Shown piece after piece: positions 32,361-45,259 of a stretch of DNA of 64,000 nt (the first letter of the stretch is position 1; every line of letters starts with the position of its first letter). A program made the translations under genes and the position numbers. Source of the DNA: Typha latifolia (lineage: Eukaryota; Streptophyta; Magnoliopsida; Poales; Typhaceae); the NCBI GenBank assembly GCA_019914945.1, contig CM034105.1, positions 6,944,001-7,008,000 on the forward strand, in the 5' to 3' direction. The notes below the pieces were generated by a model. That model worked only from the letters and a program-made list of their open reading frames with translations. It made no database searches and had not been told where the DNA came from.

Positions 32361-35300
32361 CCCAAAAAGGAGAGCTGTTAAAATAAAATAAAATAAAATT
32401 AAAAAAAAAAAAGTAAGGAGGTTTTCGTAACGAATATTGGCGCCCGTAGTAACTACCTTTATGCTCCTCATTAGGCTATTAGGATTAAGTTGCAACATTT
32501 TTATATATTTTCTTAGGATTATATATACGTGTACTCACCTAGTAGAATATTTACTAGATGCCTTTTTTACAGGACCTACTCATAATAATAATTATAATAC
32601 CAAGTAATAACCATGGTCCCCCTATTCAATGTAGACTTGGGAGTTTATTTACATGTGGGATAGAAAATTTTAAAAATAAAAATAAAAATTGAGTAAATTG
32701 GGACATCTACTCTGATACCACGTTAACTGTTCTGACAGTGACAGACACAAAATAGAAATAAGAAAAATTAGATTAATAACGATTAGAATTCGGATATATT
32801 AAATTATTGGAGCGAAACAAAGTATAGGTTTGAAATTATGGTGGTCAAATGTATTAGCTTTTAAAATTTGACTTTGAGTTGAAATTGTTGTTATTTAACA
32901 GATCTAGTAAAAACTGAATGAATGAGGCATAGTATAGATTCATTATCTAAACAGATGTGGTAAATTATGTTGCTGTAGAAAGATGGCCATTAAGAGACAA
33001 ATTAAAAAAAGAGTTGTCCTTTTCTTTATTTATTCCTTTTGCAAGGAGGCATCCATAGCTTTTCTTTCTTTGTGATAGCAACTCCTGAAAACAACACATC
33101 ATATTGGCAATACATTACAACAAGAAATATTTTTTTTTTGTGAAAAAGAAAATATATTACTTTAAAAAATAGAAATCTCCTCTACCATCATGGTAGGTTG
33201 GAGTTGTAACATAACAGATGGATGCAATCTTGAGGGACATAGCACTCCCAAAAATTTGAAATAGTGAAGAAATTTGCCATGTTAGGCTAACCATTTAATG
33301 ACAGCATTTGTTTCATGATAAGCAAAAAAAAAAAATTAATGATGTTCAAACTGATAATGAGAGTTTGAAGATCGTTAATGAGAAGATTAATGCGCCAAGG
33401 AGGGAGGCGCTTACTATTTATCATTACAATGAGGACGTCACAATCGATATCAATGACTGAGATTAAAAATACACTTATATTATATAAGGTAAGGGTAATC
33501 TTTAGGGATTGGGAGCTAAATCTTCGTAGTTTTTGAATTAAAGTGCTCGCCAAATTCTTGAGATTTTTAATATTTATTATATTAAAAATTAGTAGAATAC
33601 TAATTTATAAAAAAAAAAGCTCACACACAAATATGCATGTAGAGAGACACTCTTGGCACCGGAGATATATTATTTCACTATTATGGAGAGACTAATTAGA
33701 TTGCTAATTAGTTAGCCAATTGAGAGAGAAATTAAGTCTTTTCTTTTGTATAGGAGACTCTAGGTGTCTCTCTAGAGAATAATTTTTGCACCATTTTTAT
33801 ATAATAAAATTACCGTTTTAACTGAAAAACAAACAAACAAAAAAAAGAGAAAGGAATTATATATAAGGATTATCACAACTAAACCTTATGAACTATTGTC
33901 TAATTTCACATAAATAATAATAATAATATTATTATTTATTTATTTATTTTGCTTGTGACATATGGGCCCTCTAAATATGTGAACCTTTTAAGTGTTGGTT
34001 AACTTAGTTGTCTGTTTGAATCTTTTTTCATTAAAAAAATCGCAAATAACATTATATATATATACGAAAGGAATTGAGAATTTAACATCTCCATGTAGTT
34101 TAAGAACATGTGAGATAGATTAGACAAGTAGGGGGGAGATTGACATATTGATCATGGCAAACCAACTTGTACAATCCAATTAAAATTTATAATCTTTAAG
34201 GCGACAGAAATGATGCCAAAGGGCTTGGGATATATTTGAAAACGTTCATTTAAGAGGAACTTATAAAGCTGCAAGTATCTATCTATATTTATATATATAT
34301 AGTGCGAAAAGACAACGACTTAAACATATCTAGGCCACGAGAAGTGTCGTTGAATTAAAATAAAAATGCGCTAAGAAGTTCATGCACATCCAAACCAATA
34401 AGATTGTGAGGATTACATCCGTAGTCCTTTAGCCTCATATTTATTAATTAATATTTGTACTAAGTAAGAAGATTAAGGACTAATGTAGTGGATAAACGGC
34501 CAACCCTCCCCATTTTGGACAGATGAAGTCCTAATTTAGTTGACAATGCCTCTAAGTTTGGTAGATTAAATTAATTATTTGCGTCGGCCAGCCATGTCAT
34601 TAGAATCCTGTCTCACAAGCACATATATTCCTACTAAAGTTTGAAGCTATTTCAATAAAACAGTGTTTTTTTGTTCTAAATGAGATAGTGCTTTAAGAGA
34701 TCATATTATATTATTGTTCTTTGATTCGAATTCTAATTGTAATCAGGAGACTATTAAATTTTCACTTATTTTTAAAAAAATATGGATTTATTTACATTTA
34801 GTTTCCGATGAATTATTATTCTTTCTCTACTTGCTCCTGAATTTTTTATGACATATATATCCTCTAAATTTTGTTTTTATTATTCATAAGTCGTCACGTG
34901 CAAGTCATGTGGACAGCTATATAAAAATACAACACTATGTCAACTAAGAGTTTTTGACCAAATTAGATATATTTTTACTTTTATTTACCGAAATAGCTTA
35001 CACCCTAAATTTAATATTAAAATATGTCTATTTCACTGTAAGCCTAAATAAAACGCTAAACAGTTAAGTATTTTAATTACCCAAAAGTAAAACGATAATT
35101 AGTAAAATGTTGAACACCAAACGAGAAAGATAAAGAAAATAATATAAATAAAAAGTTTATAATATTATAATTTTATGATCAATTATTCATTTTAGTAATA
35201 AAATATGTCATTATAAAGATATGGAAGAGATATTATTTTTCAAAGTCAACTGTGCTCAAGATCGCAAAAAGAAGACCGTAGCTACTTCAAATTTTATTTT

Positions 35301-36462
35301 TAAATCTTTTTTTTTAATTTTTTTCTAAAAAATGCTCAACTTTTTAATATTTTTTAATATAAAATATTCAGTATGATCAATATTTTATGTAGGACTATAG
35401 TACCACGGATTCGTTTTAGTATTAAAACTTGAGGTAGAGTCTATTTAGAAAAATAAGTTTTAAAAGATGGCTAGTTTGGTTAAATAAAAACCCTGAGTAC
35501 ATAGATGATAAGTTATAAAAAAGTTATATCCTCCAATTATTTCACAAAACATAATACGGAAAGCTAAAAGAAACACTAGAAAGTTGGCCATCCACATCCA
35601 GACATGACTCTCAAAGACCTCTCAATTCTTTCACCAGGGAATGGAAAGCGATGGGACAAGTGTCAATTTGGAAAGCCCTCATTTGAAGCCTTAGAAAAAT
35701 ATTTAGACATTAATTGGGAGAGCACATAATATAAATATATATAGTATATATTATATATATTGTTTAATAAGTGAGCACTCACAGAAGAAGCCAATACTTG
35801 GGTGGTGATACCACCCCCGACTCATAATTCAAAGCAATTTGATTGATGTACTTGGTGAGCGAAAGCTTTTCCAGTTCTTTCTTTATGATCCATGAAAATA
35901 AATGGCCTCCAACTCACAAGTCTGAGTGGAGAGACCATGAGGCAGGCCCTACAGGAAACAAAAAAAATGCCAGTCCTCTCACCAAAAAGCTTTCTTTCAC
36001 AGATTCATCCTCACTGTTATTTTATCTCTTAGCTTTAACAAAGAATAACGTCAATTCTAGAAGTGGTATTTCTCTTTTCTTATTATTCTCAATAATAAAA
36101 TTTTTATTTTAAAAAGAATTATTTTTATGCTCGCTTGTATTCTAAAATAAGAGCGCAAAATATTACCTTTGATGTGATATATTCAGCACAAGCTATATAA
36201 GATTCGTAAGATTACTCTTCTAACTAAATAAAGGTACGATAAAAAAATTTAACATATATGACTTATATTATTTACAAGCTATAATATCTAATATTTAATT
36301 ATTCTCTTTTATATTTGTTAATAGAATCTAAACGATTTAGGTGTATAGTATAATATAATAGGGTCATATTTAGAATATTAAAATATAAAAAGAGTCTATG
36401 TTATCTTTTCTTTTTCTTTCTCCCCACTCTCGGAGAGAAAAAAATAGTGACTAGGGTGTAAG
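32361..36462. other. AT-rich intergenic DNA upstream of the response regulator
   Basis: No gene is recognised. An isolated primer-binding-site-like string (ctctgatacca, 32710-32720) and a microsatellite of aat and attt units (33912-33950) are present. Short open frames at 33287-33553 and 35843-36112 have no recognisable domain. Confidence 0.4.
33912..33950. repeat. AT-rich microsatellite (aat and attt units)
   Basis: A run of aataataat passes into ttatttatttatttat. It is simple sequence with no other content. Confidence 0.85.
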
Positions 36463-36941
36463 TGTTAGAAGTGATCATCGGGCAAGAGGGCTAGATTTGG
36501 GCCAAGCTTTTCTTGTTGACCAAGTTTAAATATTTGTCCATGGCTCAGTCCATCAATCACTCGGGCAGGGTCGAGTTTGAGTCAGGTTAGAATGCTATAG
36601 CCCATTACCGCTCACTAGCCCATGAGATATCGAGCCTAGGCTAAGCGTAGCGAGTCAAATTTAAAAAACATTATATCTTATCGAGTTGAGCATACTAGAG
36701 ATCCATAAAGACATTTTAGCTATCTTTTGTAAGAATATACTTATATATTGATATCCAGTTTACTAAATATTTGATATGTGACTAAAAATAATGAAAATAG
36801 ACATGCACAACAGGCCGGGCTATAGGCAGGCAAAGGCCTAGCCCATGCTGTCCATTACTATCTTGGGATCGGGTCGGGTCGAGCCCAAACTGGGCGGATT
36901 CGAGCTAGGCTTGGGCGGGTCGAGCACAATGATCACCTCTA
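36463..36941. mobile_element. hAT-like non-autonomous element with short TIRs
   Basis: The ends tgttagaagtgatcatcggg and (reverse complement of the right end) tagaggtgatcattgtgctc are imperfect inverted repeats. They are flanked by gtgtaag on both sides (36456-36462 and 36942-36948), with 7 of 8 bases matching if extended outward by one. The interior repeats gggctag / gggtcgggtcgag phrases and encodes nothing. Confidence 0.65.
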
Positions 36942-37009
36942 GTGTAAGTCTTTATATTTTCTTGGTGTCATCAAATATTCAATTTGCACCCTACATGTTG
37001 ACTTCCAAC

Positions 37010-37599
37010 TAGGGGTGAAAATGGATCGGATACGGATCGGATAGTGCTCAACCCATATCCAGATCTATATTTTTAGTCTGGATACCCATTCGAATACGGA
37101 TATTAGATGTATAACAAAATTTAAAATTATATTCTAACTAAACAAATACTGATAATTTTCGGATAGAAAATCGGATCTTAAATAGATCTTGATCAAATTT
37201 TAAACAAATTATGATATTTTATTTAGACATAATTAACACATCAATATTAAGAGTTTCATAAAAAATAATTTTTTTATATGTCAAATACATATAAATTAGA
37301 GAAATTAATTTTTACAAAATAATATATAACATATCATTAGTAACAATATCAATATTCACTATTTAAATAAGCAAACTAAAAATTGTAAATCATTTAATAA
37401 AATATGTGGGTAAACGGATATCCGATATCAGTATCCATATCCAAATCCAAAAATTATATCCGACCCGTAATCCATATCAGGGATTTTTTAAAAATTCTAT
37501 CCGTATTCGAGTCGGATAAATTTTTTTTATCCGAATCCGATCCAAATCGGGTCAGATAGCGGGTCGGGTCGGAATTAATCCGACCCATTTTCACCCCTA
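37010..37599. mobile_element. hAT-like non-autonomous element with perfect 8-bp target duplication
   Basis: The left end taggggtgaaaatggatcgg is matched by the inverted right end (ccgacccattttcaccccta). The direct repeat cttccaac flanks it at 37002-37009 and 37600-37607. An 8-bp duplication with these termini is typical of hAT elements. The 590-bp interior is AT-rich, with ggatacggat / atccgtatcc-like subterminal repeats and no transposase. Confidence 0.88.
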
Positions 37600-37607
37600 C
37601 TTCCAAC

Positions 37608-39247
37608 CATGAAAAAAATGAAGGAAATGAGAAAAGGAGGGTTTTTAGTGTTGATGGGATTGGAACCCATGAATACTCATGCAGTGAGAGACCCTTTAAG
37701 CTTCCAAATGTAGTCCCTTTATTTATTATCTATCAATTTCCATTTGTTTTTCCCTCTCAAATCCATGGGCTACGTCCTCATTTTTCTTGAAATAACTACA
37801 AGTGTTCATTTGCAATGTTAAGTCATCAATTGGTTAAAGTAGGGCATAAACCCTATACCTCAAACTTTAAACAAGGGATTGGATGTAGAAATAATATAAA
37901 AGATAGGGATGTAATAAGAAGAGGTGAAAATTATCCCTCTAAACTTTTGTTATAACAGATAGATCCTCTGAACTATTAAAAATGTTTCGCTCCCTGACAG
38001 AGAAGCTAAAAAGATCAAAATACCTCTGATAAGATAAGGATAGTTTGATAAATTAAAATTTCTCTCTTTTTCCCTCCAGAGCATAAGGGTAAATTTATTG
38101 TATAATTGCTCACATGACTTGCACATAAAAACGTATGGATGAAAAAAATGACGAAAATCTAACTAAAGGAGTGGGAGAGAGTATGTGAAATATTTTTAAT
38201 AGTTCAAAGAATCTATGCGAAAAAGCGTAATAGTTTAAGGTCTAAATATTAATAACCCTTAATAGTAGCATACGATGCCATGAAAAGTTTAATCCACCGA
38301 GCACTACTAGTCTTCTGATTATGCCAGATTTGGCTTTAGCTGACTAGTAGCAGGGTTTGCCTTTTGATTGTGGGACTAAAAAGGAAAATGCCCACTATGA
38401 TGCTCCTTTGATTAGAATAAAAAGTTCCCTAATTGTAATCAAAGTGGGATTGGCGTAGGGTGGGGGAGGCAAAGGCAAAGGCAAAGGCAAAGGCAAAGAG
38501 ATTGGGGAGGAAGTCATGCAATTTTGCTTATCTAAAAGGTATGGCTGCCTTTGGATAACTAAAAAGCTGGTATTCTTCTCCTTTGCCTCTTTGGTACTTT
38601 CACGTGGGAGATGCATTTCCTTTTGAAGTGGAGTAGGATTGATTTAATAAAAACTATAATAATATTTATATATGTTACATAGGCAACCCTTGGGTCACAA
38701 TATTATTAATGAATATGTTAGGAGAATATGCCCACTGGCTAATGCTAGTGAACCCCTAGTTTGTGTGATGGTCTTCCTGACCCTAATCGAAAAGCCATCA
38801 ACGGAATGGGGGCAAAAAGAAAGTAGCGAGATTAGCAGTCAAATGGTCGTCTTAAGCCTATTTGATAAAGTATTAGTGCTATGAAGCTCATGTTATGAGT
38901 TTCTTTCTTACAGTTTATGTGCTAACGACGATGTGACATAGATGTTGGAGGCCATTCGTGGGCTCTTTATGTGAGGAAGGCTGCCTCATATTGTCCAGTA
39001 CATTGCATCTCAACTGTAATCAAGAAATGAAAAGTTCCTTTTATGCTACCGAACGCATAGTTTGTATAGGTCTTTGTCCATAATTTGGAAGTCATGAATA
39101 GATTGAGTCACAAAGAGGAGGCATCAAAATTATTGGTCAATCTAGATTCTATAAGTCTCTTTGTATCTCACTATCGAGGTGGTACCCCCTTGGTAAAGTA
39201 TTGATGCTGTGAAATCCATGCTCTAGGCTTAATAACATTTTGCAGAT
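37608..39247. other. Intergenic DNA without recognised gene
   Basis: Nothing supports a gene. A hexanucleotide repeat lies at 38468-38497. The text from 37910 to 38260 contains phrases (ctctaaacttttgttataac, tgaactattaaaaatg) similar in style to transposon-derived DNA, but no termini were found. Confidence 0.35.
38468..38497. repeat. (GGCAAA)5 hexanucleotide microsatellite
   Basis: Five perfect units follow a G-rich run. On the - strand the repeat would read as alternating Leu-Pro in a 73-residue open frame, but that frame has no other support. Confidence 0.9.
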
Positions 39248-39590
39248 TGAAAAAGTATAGATGTATGCATATTTAAACTCTGGCACGATTTTCAACCCTT
39301 TTCTTAAGTAAATAAAATGTGAAATAATAATTGACGAATCAAACAAAGATGAATACCAAAATTGTTATGTGGGAAAACTTTGAACGGATAAAAAACTATA
39401 GATTCAAACTCGGATCAAACCAATCACTAATAAATTATAGTAGCACTTTACAAGATTGACTTACAAATAATCCATCGATCCCCACAACTTTATCTGATAT
39501 AGTTTTGATGCTAGATCTCGCTTCCTGTGATTGATTTTCAATCTCAATAACTCTCAAGTTGGAGGAAGTTTCATGCAACTAGATTCACTT
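39248..39590 (-). repeat. Ty1/copia LTR (probably the 3' LTR of the interrupted copia)
   Basis: From tgaaaaagtatagat it matches the LTR start at 48210 for about 200 bases (tatttaaa, cttaagtaaataaaat, caaagatgaa, gaattcaaactcg-like, ctaataaat). It extends further right than that copy. Orientation follows the copia primer binding site at 48196. The right boundary is uncertain. Confidence 0.6.
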
Positions 39591-39699
39591 CACAGTGCTT
39601 CGATCCATTGGGTTCAATGATTTGGCGAACATCTCAAAAGAATCAATCTGCACCACTCTGAATGCAAAAATTGGTAAGAAATATACCGAATGACAAACC

Positions 39700-39722
39700 C
39701 TCTCAAAGAGCCTCTTTGAGAG
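39700..39722. repeat. Short perfect inverted repeat
   Basis: Arms of 10 bases, ctctcaaaga and tctttgagag, surround a 3-base loop just upstream of the gag start of gypsy D. Significance is unknown. Confidence 0.6.
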
Positions 39723-39736
39723 TAGTGTGGGACGAT

Positions 39737-41070
39737 GAATGCCAACTCGGAACCATATCCAAATGCTTCGACCACCGTGAGCGGCAATAGTGAAGCTAGC
39801 ACCAGCGCCATGCCGAGTGTGCCTCTTTCCACGCCGCTCGATCCTAATGTGGCAGCGGTCATTTAGCAAATGATGGAGCAACAACAAAGAATGATGGACC
39901 AACAACAATGAATGCAAGGAGCCCTTGTGCAGTCCCTATGCAAGGAGAGATTCGTATGATATCGTGTGGAGGGCTGACACTGAAAGAACCCATCGTAACT
40001 ACACCAACGGCCAATCAAACTCCGCTGACGACGAGAGTTTTTCTAGGGCAGACGGATGCATTACTACCTAACCCACCTAGACCAAGGTACCTTATCCGGC
40101 CCCACTAGGAGTGAACCATTGCGTAGATGGAGGAAGGAATGAACCCCATCAAGGTAGGGGCGAACGGGGAGCAGTGTGGCCATATGATGTTTAACATGTG
40201 ATTGCTCGCGAGGAAGAGGAAAGGAGATGTCGTGGACTAGAGATCCACATCCTTCATCCGCTAGCAATGAGGATGGATCCTCTAATGGACAATGGGCGCA
40301 ATTATGGCCTCCGCGGACGATCCACTCGGCTGGAATTCCCAAAGTTTAACGGAGGTAACCCTATTGATTGGATTTTTCATGCCAAATAGTACTTTTCATG
40401 TCATGGCATGCCGAAAGAGGCTAAGGTACCTATTGCGAGCTTTCATTTGGAAGATGCGGCTTTACATTGGTACCAATCCATGCATGCCCACAAACCGTTC
40501 GACAATTGGACGGCATTCACATTTGCATTAGCTCGATAGTTTGAGATTATTGGATATGAAGATTATGGGGCTACACTCTCCAAATTTACACAAAAGACTA
40601 TTGTGGCAACATATTAAGAAGACTTTGAGCGTCTCAGCAGCAGTTGTTTTCCAAGGTGGCCACAAGAAGCATTGAAGAGCACATTTTCGGCAGGGCTATG
40701 CGAGGAGATAAAAGTCAACGTCTATTCAATGCAACCGCGAACTTTGATGGAGGCTTTTGAGATTGCCACAAGGATGGAATAGAAGTACACTGCCTTGAAA
40801 GGAGTTATGAGGATGAATTGGACATCGAAGGACAGCCGATATATGCAACGGATGGCGTCCACAACCGGCGATTCTAGTTCCATGAAGAAATCACCGGTGA
40901 CCACTTTTGGATAGCGAGATACCCCGAGACCAACGACCGAATTCAGAGGAGGCATGCAACCCAAGGGCCAGTCCTTGTCCCAAGCGTAGATGGATGAAAA
41001 ATGAGCCAAGGCTTGTGTTTTTGGTGTGATGAGCACTACACTCTGGGACATCGATGCACCAAGGCTATGA
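39737..41070 (+). pseudogene. Chromovirus D gag
   Basis: An ATG at 39737 begins a Ser/Pro-rich N-terminus (MNANSEPYPNASTTVSGNSE), followed by a Gln-rich stretch MMEQQQRMMDQQQ. Capsid text runs 40320-40790 (TRLEFPKFNGGNPIDWIFHA, FHLEDAALHWYQSMHAHKP, DFERLSSSCFPRWPQEAL). It reads in one main frame broken by a few stops. At 41001-41060 a well-kept nucleocapsid finger, [15 protein letters not shown], is fused in frame to RT. No LTR or primer binding site was recognised upstream. Confidence 0.82.
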
Positions 41071-43432
41071 TGAGAACTCATGACAGACACTATGAGTTTC
41101 GGGCGATGCTGTTTGGGTTGACGAATGCTCCGGCGACCTTCCAAGGGATGATGAATGACCTATTCCGTCCATTCTTAGACATGTATTAATATTCTTCGAT
41201 GATATTTTCGTGTACAGTAAGACTTGGAAGGAGCACTTGGATCATCTCTGGCCCATGCTGGCGCTCTTGAGGGACCATTCCCTCAAGGTGAAGCAAAGTA
41301 AATGCCTATGGGGTGAACGACGAGTGGAGTACTTGGGGCACATCATTTCAGCAAAGGGAGTCGTGGCCGACCAAAGCAAGGTGGAGTGCATGCTCAACTG
41401 GACACAACCGAGGACAATACGGGAGCTAGTTTCCTTAGTTTAATAGGCTACTATTGCAAGTTTGTGGCCAACTATGGGAAGATTGCAGCACCATTGATAG
41501 CCTTGCTGAAAAAGGATGCCTTTGAGTGGACTAATGTAGCGACAAAGGCATTCGATGAGTTGAAGATAACAATGGCATCCGCACCGGTATTGGCACTACC
41601 CGACTTCACCAAGCAATTTGTGATTGAGTGCAATACATCGGGCGCAGGAATTGGAGCTGTATTGATGCAGACAAGGAGGCCCATTGCTTACCTTAGCAAG
41701 GCCTTGACCGAGAGGTCACAGCAGTTATCCACTTATGAGCGGAAGATGCTCGCTATCTTGCATGCTGTGACGAGGTGGAGACCCTATTTGATTGGGAGGC
41801 GATTTGCGGTCCGGACAGATTAGAGGAGCTTACCTTATTTTATGGGGTAGCGGATTCACACGCCCGCATAGCAGAGGTGGATCACCGAGCTCTTGGGGTA
41901 TGACTACGAGCTGCAATTACAAGAAAGGAGCAGAGAACAAGGCAGCAGACGCGCTATCCCGACAACCCAAATCGGCCGAGCATAGTGAAGGGGAGAAGGA
42001 GGACGACCCTACTAGTCATAAACGGGCTGTCCGTGCCTATCTTTCCTTTCTTAGATGAAAAATGAGTAGTAGGAGCTACTGATTCAGATATCTTGAGAAT
42101 CTTGCAGGAGAAGGAGGACGACCCCACTAGTCATCCTGGGATGGTGAGCCGAGGCGGATTGCTCTTGGACAATCGGCGCATTCAGATACCTACAGATGTA
42201 GGCCTGTGACGAAGAGTGATGAAACATTTTCATTCCATCCCTGAGGCAGGACATAAGGGACTCCTACGGACTCACAAGAGACTACTACAAAGCTGTATGT
42301 GGCTTGGAGTACGACAGGAGCTAAGGGCGTTTGTACATGCTTGCGAGGCAATGCCAATGGGCAAAGTCTGACTCACTGAGGCCAACCAGACAACTCCAGT
42401 CATTTCCCATACCGGAGAGGATTTGGGAGGACATCTCTATGGACTTTATTGAAGGCTTATCTTTTGTGAGGGGATAAGTGGTAGATAGGCTGAATAAGTA
42501 TGCTCACTTCTCATCCATGGCGCACCCATATTTAGCAAGGACAGTCATAGAGGTGTTCGTGCGCGACATTGCTAGGCTTCACGGCATGCCACGTTTGATT
42601 GTATCCGACCGAGACTGAGTCTTCATCAGTGACTTTTGGACCAAGTACTTCACACTCCAAGGTACTCGATTGAACCTCAGTTTGGCCTATCACCCACAAA
42701 CAGATAGCCAAACTGAGGTGGTGAACCGGGGCATAGAGTAGTACCTGCGGTGCTTTGTGGGCGAGAGACTGAGGAGATGGCTCGACTACTTATCGTGGGC
42801 AGAGTGGTCCTATAATACTGTATTTCACAGCACCATCGGGATGACACCATTCGAGGCAGTGTATGGTAGGCCACCACCTACCTTGAGAACATATGACCTC
42901 GAGGCATCAGCAATGAGGACGGAGATAGAGATGGAGCTAGTAGATTGAGATGTGGTTCTATGGAAGTTACGGGAGCACATGACAACGGCCCAAAACTGCA
43001 TGAAGCAAGTTTATGATCTCCAGCATCGGGAGTTGGAGTTTGAGGTTAGGGACCTTGTATTTGTGTGAGCCTAGCCATACCAACAAGTTACCCTACATCC
43101 TATATGCAATCCTAAGTTAGCGCATCGATATTTTGGACCGTTCCGCATATTGGAGCGAGTGGGACCTGTTGCGTACAAGTTGGAGCTGCTGGAGGGATCT
43201 CGGGTTCATCCCGTGTATCATGTATTGCTATTGTGGGTGAGAGTAGGGGCGGATTAGACAGTGAGCACACAGATACCCGATCCAGTGGAGAAGATATAGG
43301 CATACGAGGCGTCATCGAGAAGGTCGACTAGAGACTGAGATCTTGGTGGATTGGCTTGGACGACATTCTGACGAGGCGACATTGGAGTCTGAGGAGGACA
43401 TCATGGAACACTTTTCAAATTTCTTACCTTGA
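41071..43432 (+). pseudogene. Chromovirus D pol: RT end, RNase H, integrase, chromodomain
   Basis: RT enters at [20 protein letters not shown] (41071), missing the protease and the first part of RT. The catalytic box is frameshifted near 41195 (ILFFDDIFVYS). RNase H at 41590-41830 is well kept (FVIECNTSGAGIGAVLMQ, PIAYLSKALTERSQQLSTYE). Integrase fragments lie at 42220-43230 (HKGLLRTHKRLLQSCMWLG; LSWAEWSYNTVFHSTIGMTP). A chromodomain at 43325-43432 reads EILVDWLGRHSDEATLESEE, with Leu replacing the usual Trp after AT. Stops in integrase make it inactive. Confidence 0.85.
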
Positions 43433-43459
43433 GGTCAATGTGACTGAAGTGTGGTGGAT

Positions 43460-44085
43460 TGATACAACTAGAGCTAGATCAAGTTGTATCGGAAGAAATA
43501 AATTTGTTTTGGAAGAAAATAAAGCTTTTTGTCGGGGGGCGTTCGAACGCGGTCCGCCTACAAGCGTTCACAAATATAGAGAATGGGATTTGTGCGTTTG
43601 AACGACCTCGAACCCATTCAAATGTGCTCGTTCCAACGCTTGTGTTTGCAAATATAGAGAACGGGAAATTCATGTTTGAACGGCCTCAGGTACGTTCGAA
43701 CGCACCGCGGCGAGAACACTTTATTTTTAGGGTTTTATTTCTATTGTTTGAGTCCAAGGGATAGCCTCTAAGTATTGTGGAGTGCACCCTATTTGAGTTA
43801 TGTTATGAAATCATATTTTCTTCTCCTATCTCTCTCTCTTTCTCTCCTTCTTCTTGCCCTAACTTCTCATCGTCCCCTAACCTTTATTGGCTAGATCTTC
43901 CTCCTCGTCTGTCGCGGCCCTACTTCTTCTAAAAGCAACATCTTCTTCCCTTTCATCCTATTCCCACCTCTCATCGCAAATATCCCCATCCACATATCAT
44001 CTTCTCCTCCCCTTCCATCACCATCAAGATCTCCCTTCAATCCAGGATAACTAACCCATCCCCATATCGGTCGGGTTTGTAACAC
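43460..44085 (+). repeat. 3' LTR of chromovirus D, truncated
   Basis: The LTR follows the polypurine region (tgaagtgtggtgga) and starts tgatacaactagag. It has the palindrome cluster 43545-43710, then ggatagcctctaagtattgtgg and a pyrimidine-rich block, as in the LTR at 25428. Similarity stops near 44085 where - strand copia integrase begins, so the right third is missing. Confidence 0.72.
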
Positions 44086-44094
44086 AATCTCAAG

Positions 44095-44462
44095 CAGAAA
44101 GATTTGAAAACCTCAAAAATTTTAGTTTATTTCTCATAAAAATGCTACCAATAAAAATCTAGAGAAATCGTCAACCATAAAAAAGGAAGTACCATTTTTC
44201 ACTTAGACTTTTAGTTTTAGTGGGTCTCATAAGGTCCATATGATCTAACAGAAGCACACCATTAGTAGTAGCATCATTGACCTTTTTGTGTAATATTCTT
44301 ATCTATTTTCTAATTTGACATGGATAGCACACATTCTTTAGCTTCTCCTCGATCTTAGGTATACCTCATATTGCCTCATGTTTCGGCAGATTGTACAGTT
44401 CTTTGTGGTTCATATGGCCAAACCGTTGGTCTCTATTATGATTCAGTTAGATATGGCTTGGG
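44095..44462 (-). pseudogene. Ty1/copia integrase N-terminal and core fragment
   Basis: Read on the - strand: RFGHMNHKELYNLPKHEA, then a zinc-binding CYPCQI motif, VNDATTNGVLLLDHMDLM and KWYFLFMVDDFSRF. This is the GAG-pre-integrase to integrase-core order of copia. It has a few stops and continues the protease/pre-integrase part at 45260-45700 across an inserted gypsy LTR. Confidence 0.78.
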
Positions 44463-45250
44463 GCATGACTTTTATTTTAGAAATAACATTTGTTTTGGAA
44501 GAATAAGATTTCTGGCAGTTGTGTTCTAATTCTAGAAAGTCGCATTCTAACGTGGTTGTCGAATGCCTGCACACGTTTGCAAAAATAGAGAACATATTTA
44601 GTGTGTTCGAATGTGTTTGATCGCGTTCAAACGCGTCATTCGAATGCTTGCACACGTTCGCAACGACAGAGAACGCATTTCGAATGCGTTCGACTACATT
44701 CGAACGCAATCAGCGAACTACATGGTCCTAGGGTTATCTTTTAATTATTTTGCTTATTATGTTAGCCTCTAAATATGTGGAATGCAACCTAATTGAGGAC
44801 TATTAAAAAATTATTGAAGTTGTCCTTCCCAACCCTTTCTCTTTCCTCCAATGGCATCCAATATTAGATGTCGTCTCCTTCCTCCCTCAATCTGACTGTG
44901 CCCCCTTGTTTCTCAAGGATTGGTCCACTCTCTTCCCCTTCGTCTAGCTTAATGCTCTACCCCACCATTGCAGCTATCATCTTCTCCAAAACGTAACCAT
45001 TATTTTCCTATTCCATTAATCACGTCCTCCACGCCACCATCTGACCAATAGTCAATATTTTCCCCATAACTTTTGATCTACATATCCAATCGACGTGATC
45101 TTAGATGCGTTGGATCCCTCACTTCAAGAGAAACAATTTGCCAAAGTTATAGATCTATTGGATGGCTAGATCTTCTGCAGTTCTCCTCGAAAATTCTACC
45201 CTAAGTAGAATTGGGCTGATCTTTAGATTATTGCAACATCATTATACCAT
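44463..45250 (+). mobile_element. Gypsy LTR (C/D family) inserted in the copia pol
   Basis: It is collinear with the LTRs at 25428 and 43460: acatttgttttggaagaat, the palindrome-like cluster 44520-44715 (gttcaaacgcg, cattcgaacgca), gttagcctctaaatatgtgg, and tgtgcccccttgtttctcaagg. It separates two halves of the copia reading frame. The first ~30 bases of the LTR are missing; the right end is approximate, and no internal sequence is attached. Confidence 0.68.
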
Positions 45251-45259
45251 ATCGTAATA

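Noticed and set aside
32710..32720. Isolated - strand primer-binding-site match (ctctgatacca) upstream of the response regulator
   Set aside because: No LTR or gag was recognised on either side. An 11-base match can occur by chance or be a leftover.
33287..33553. 88-residue - strand open frame
   Set aside because: Ile/Leu/Ser-rich translation of AT-rich DNA with no recognisable domain, splice partner or promoter.
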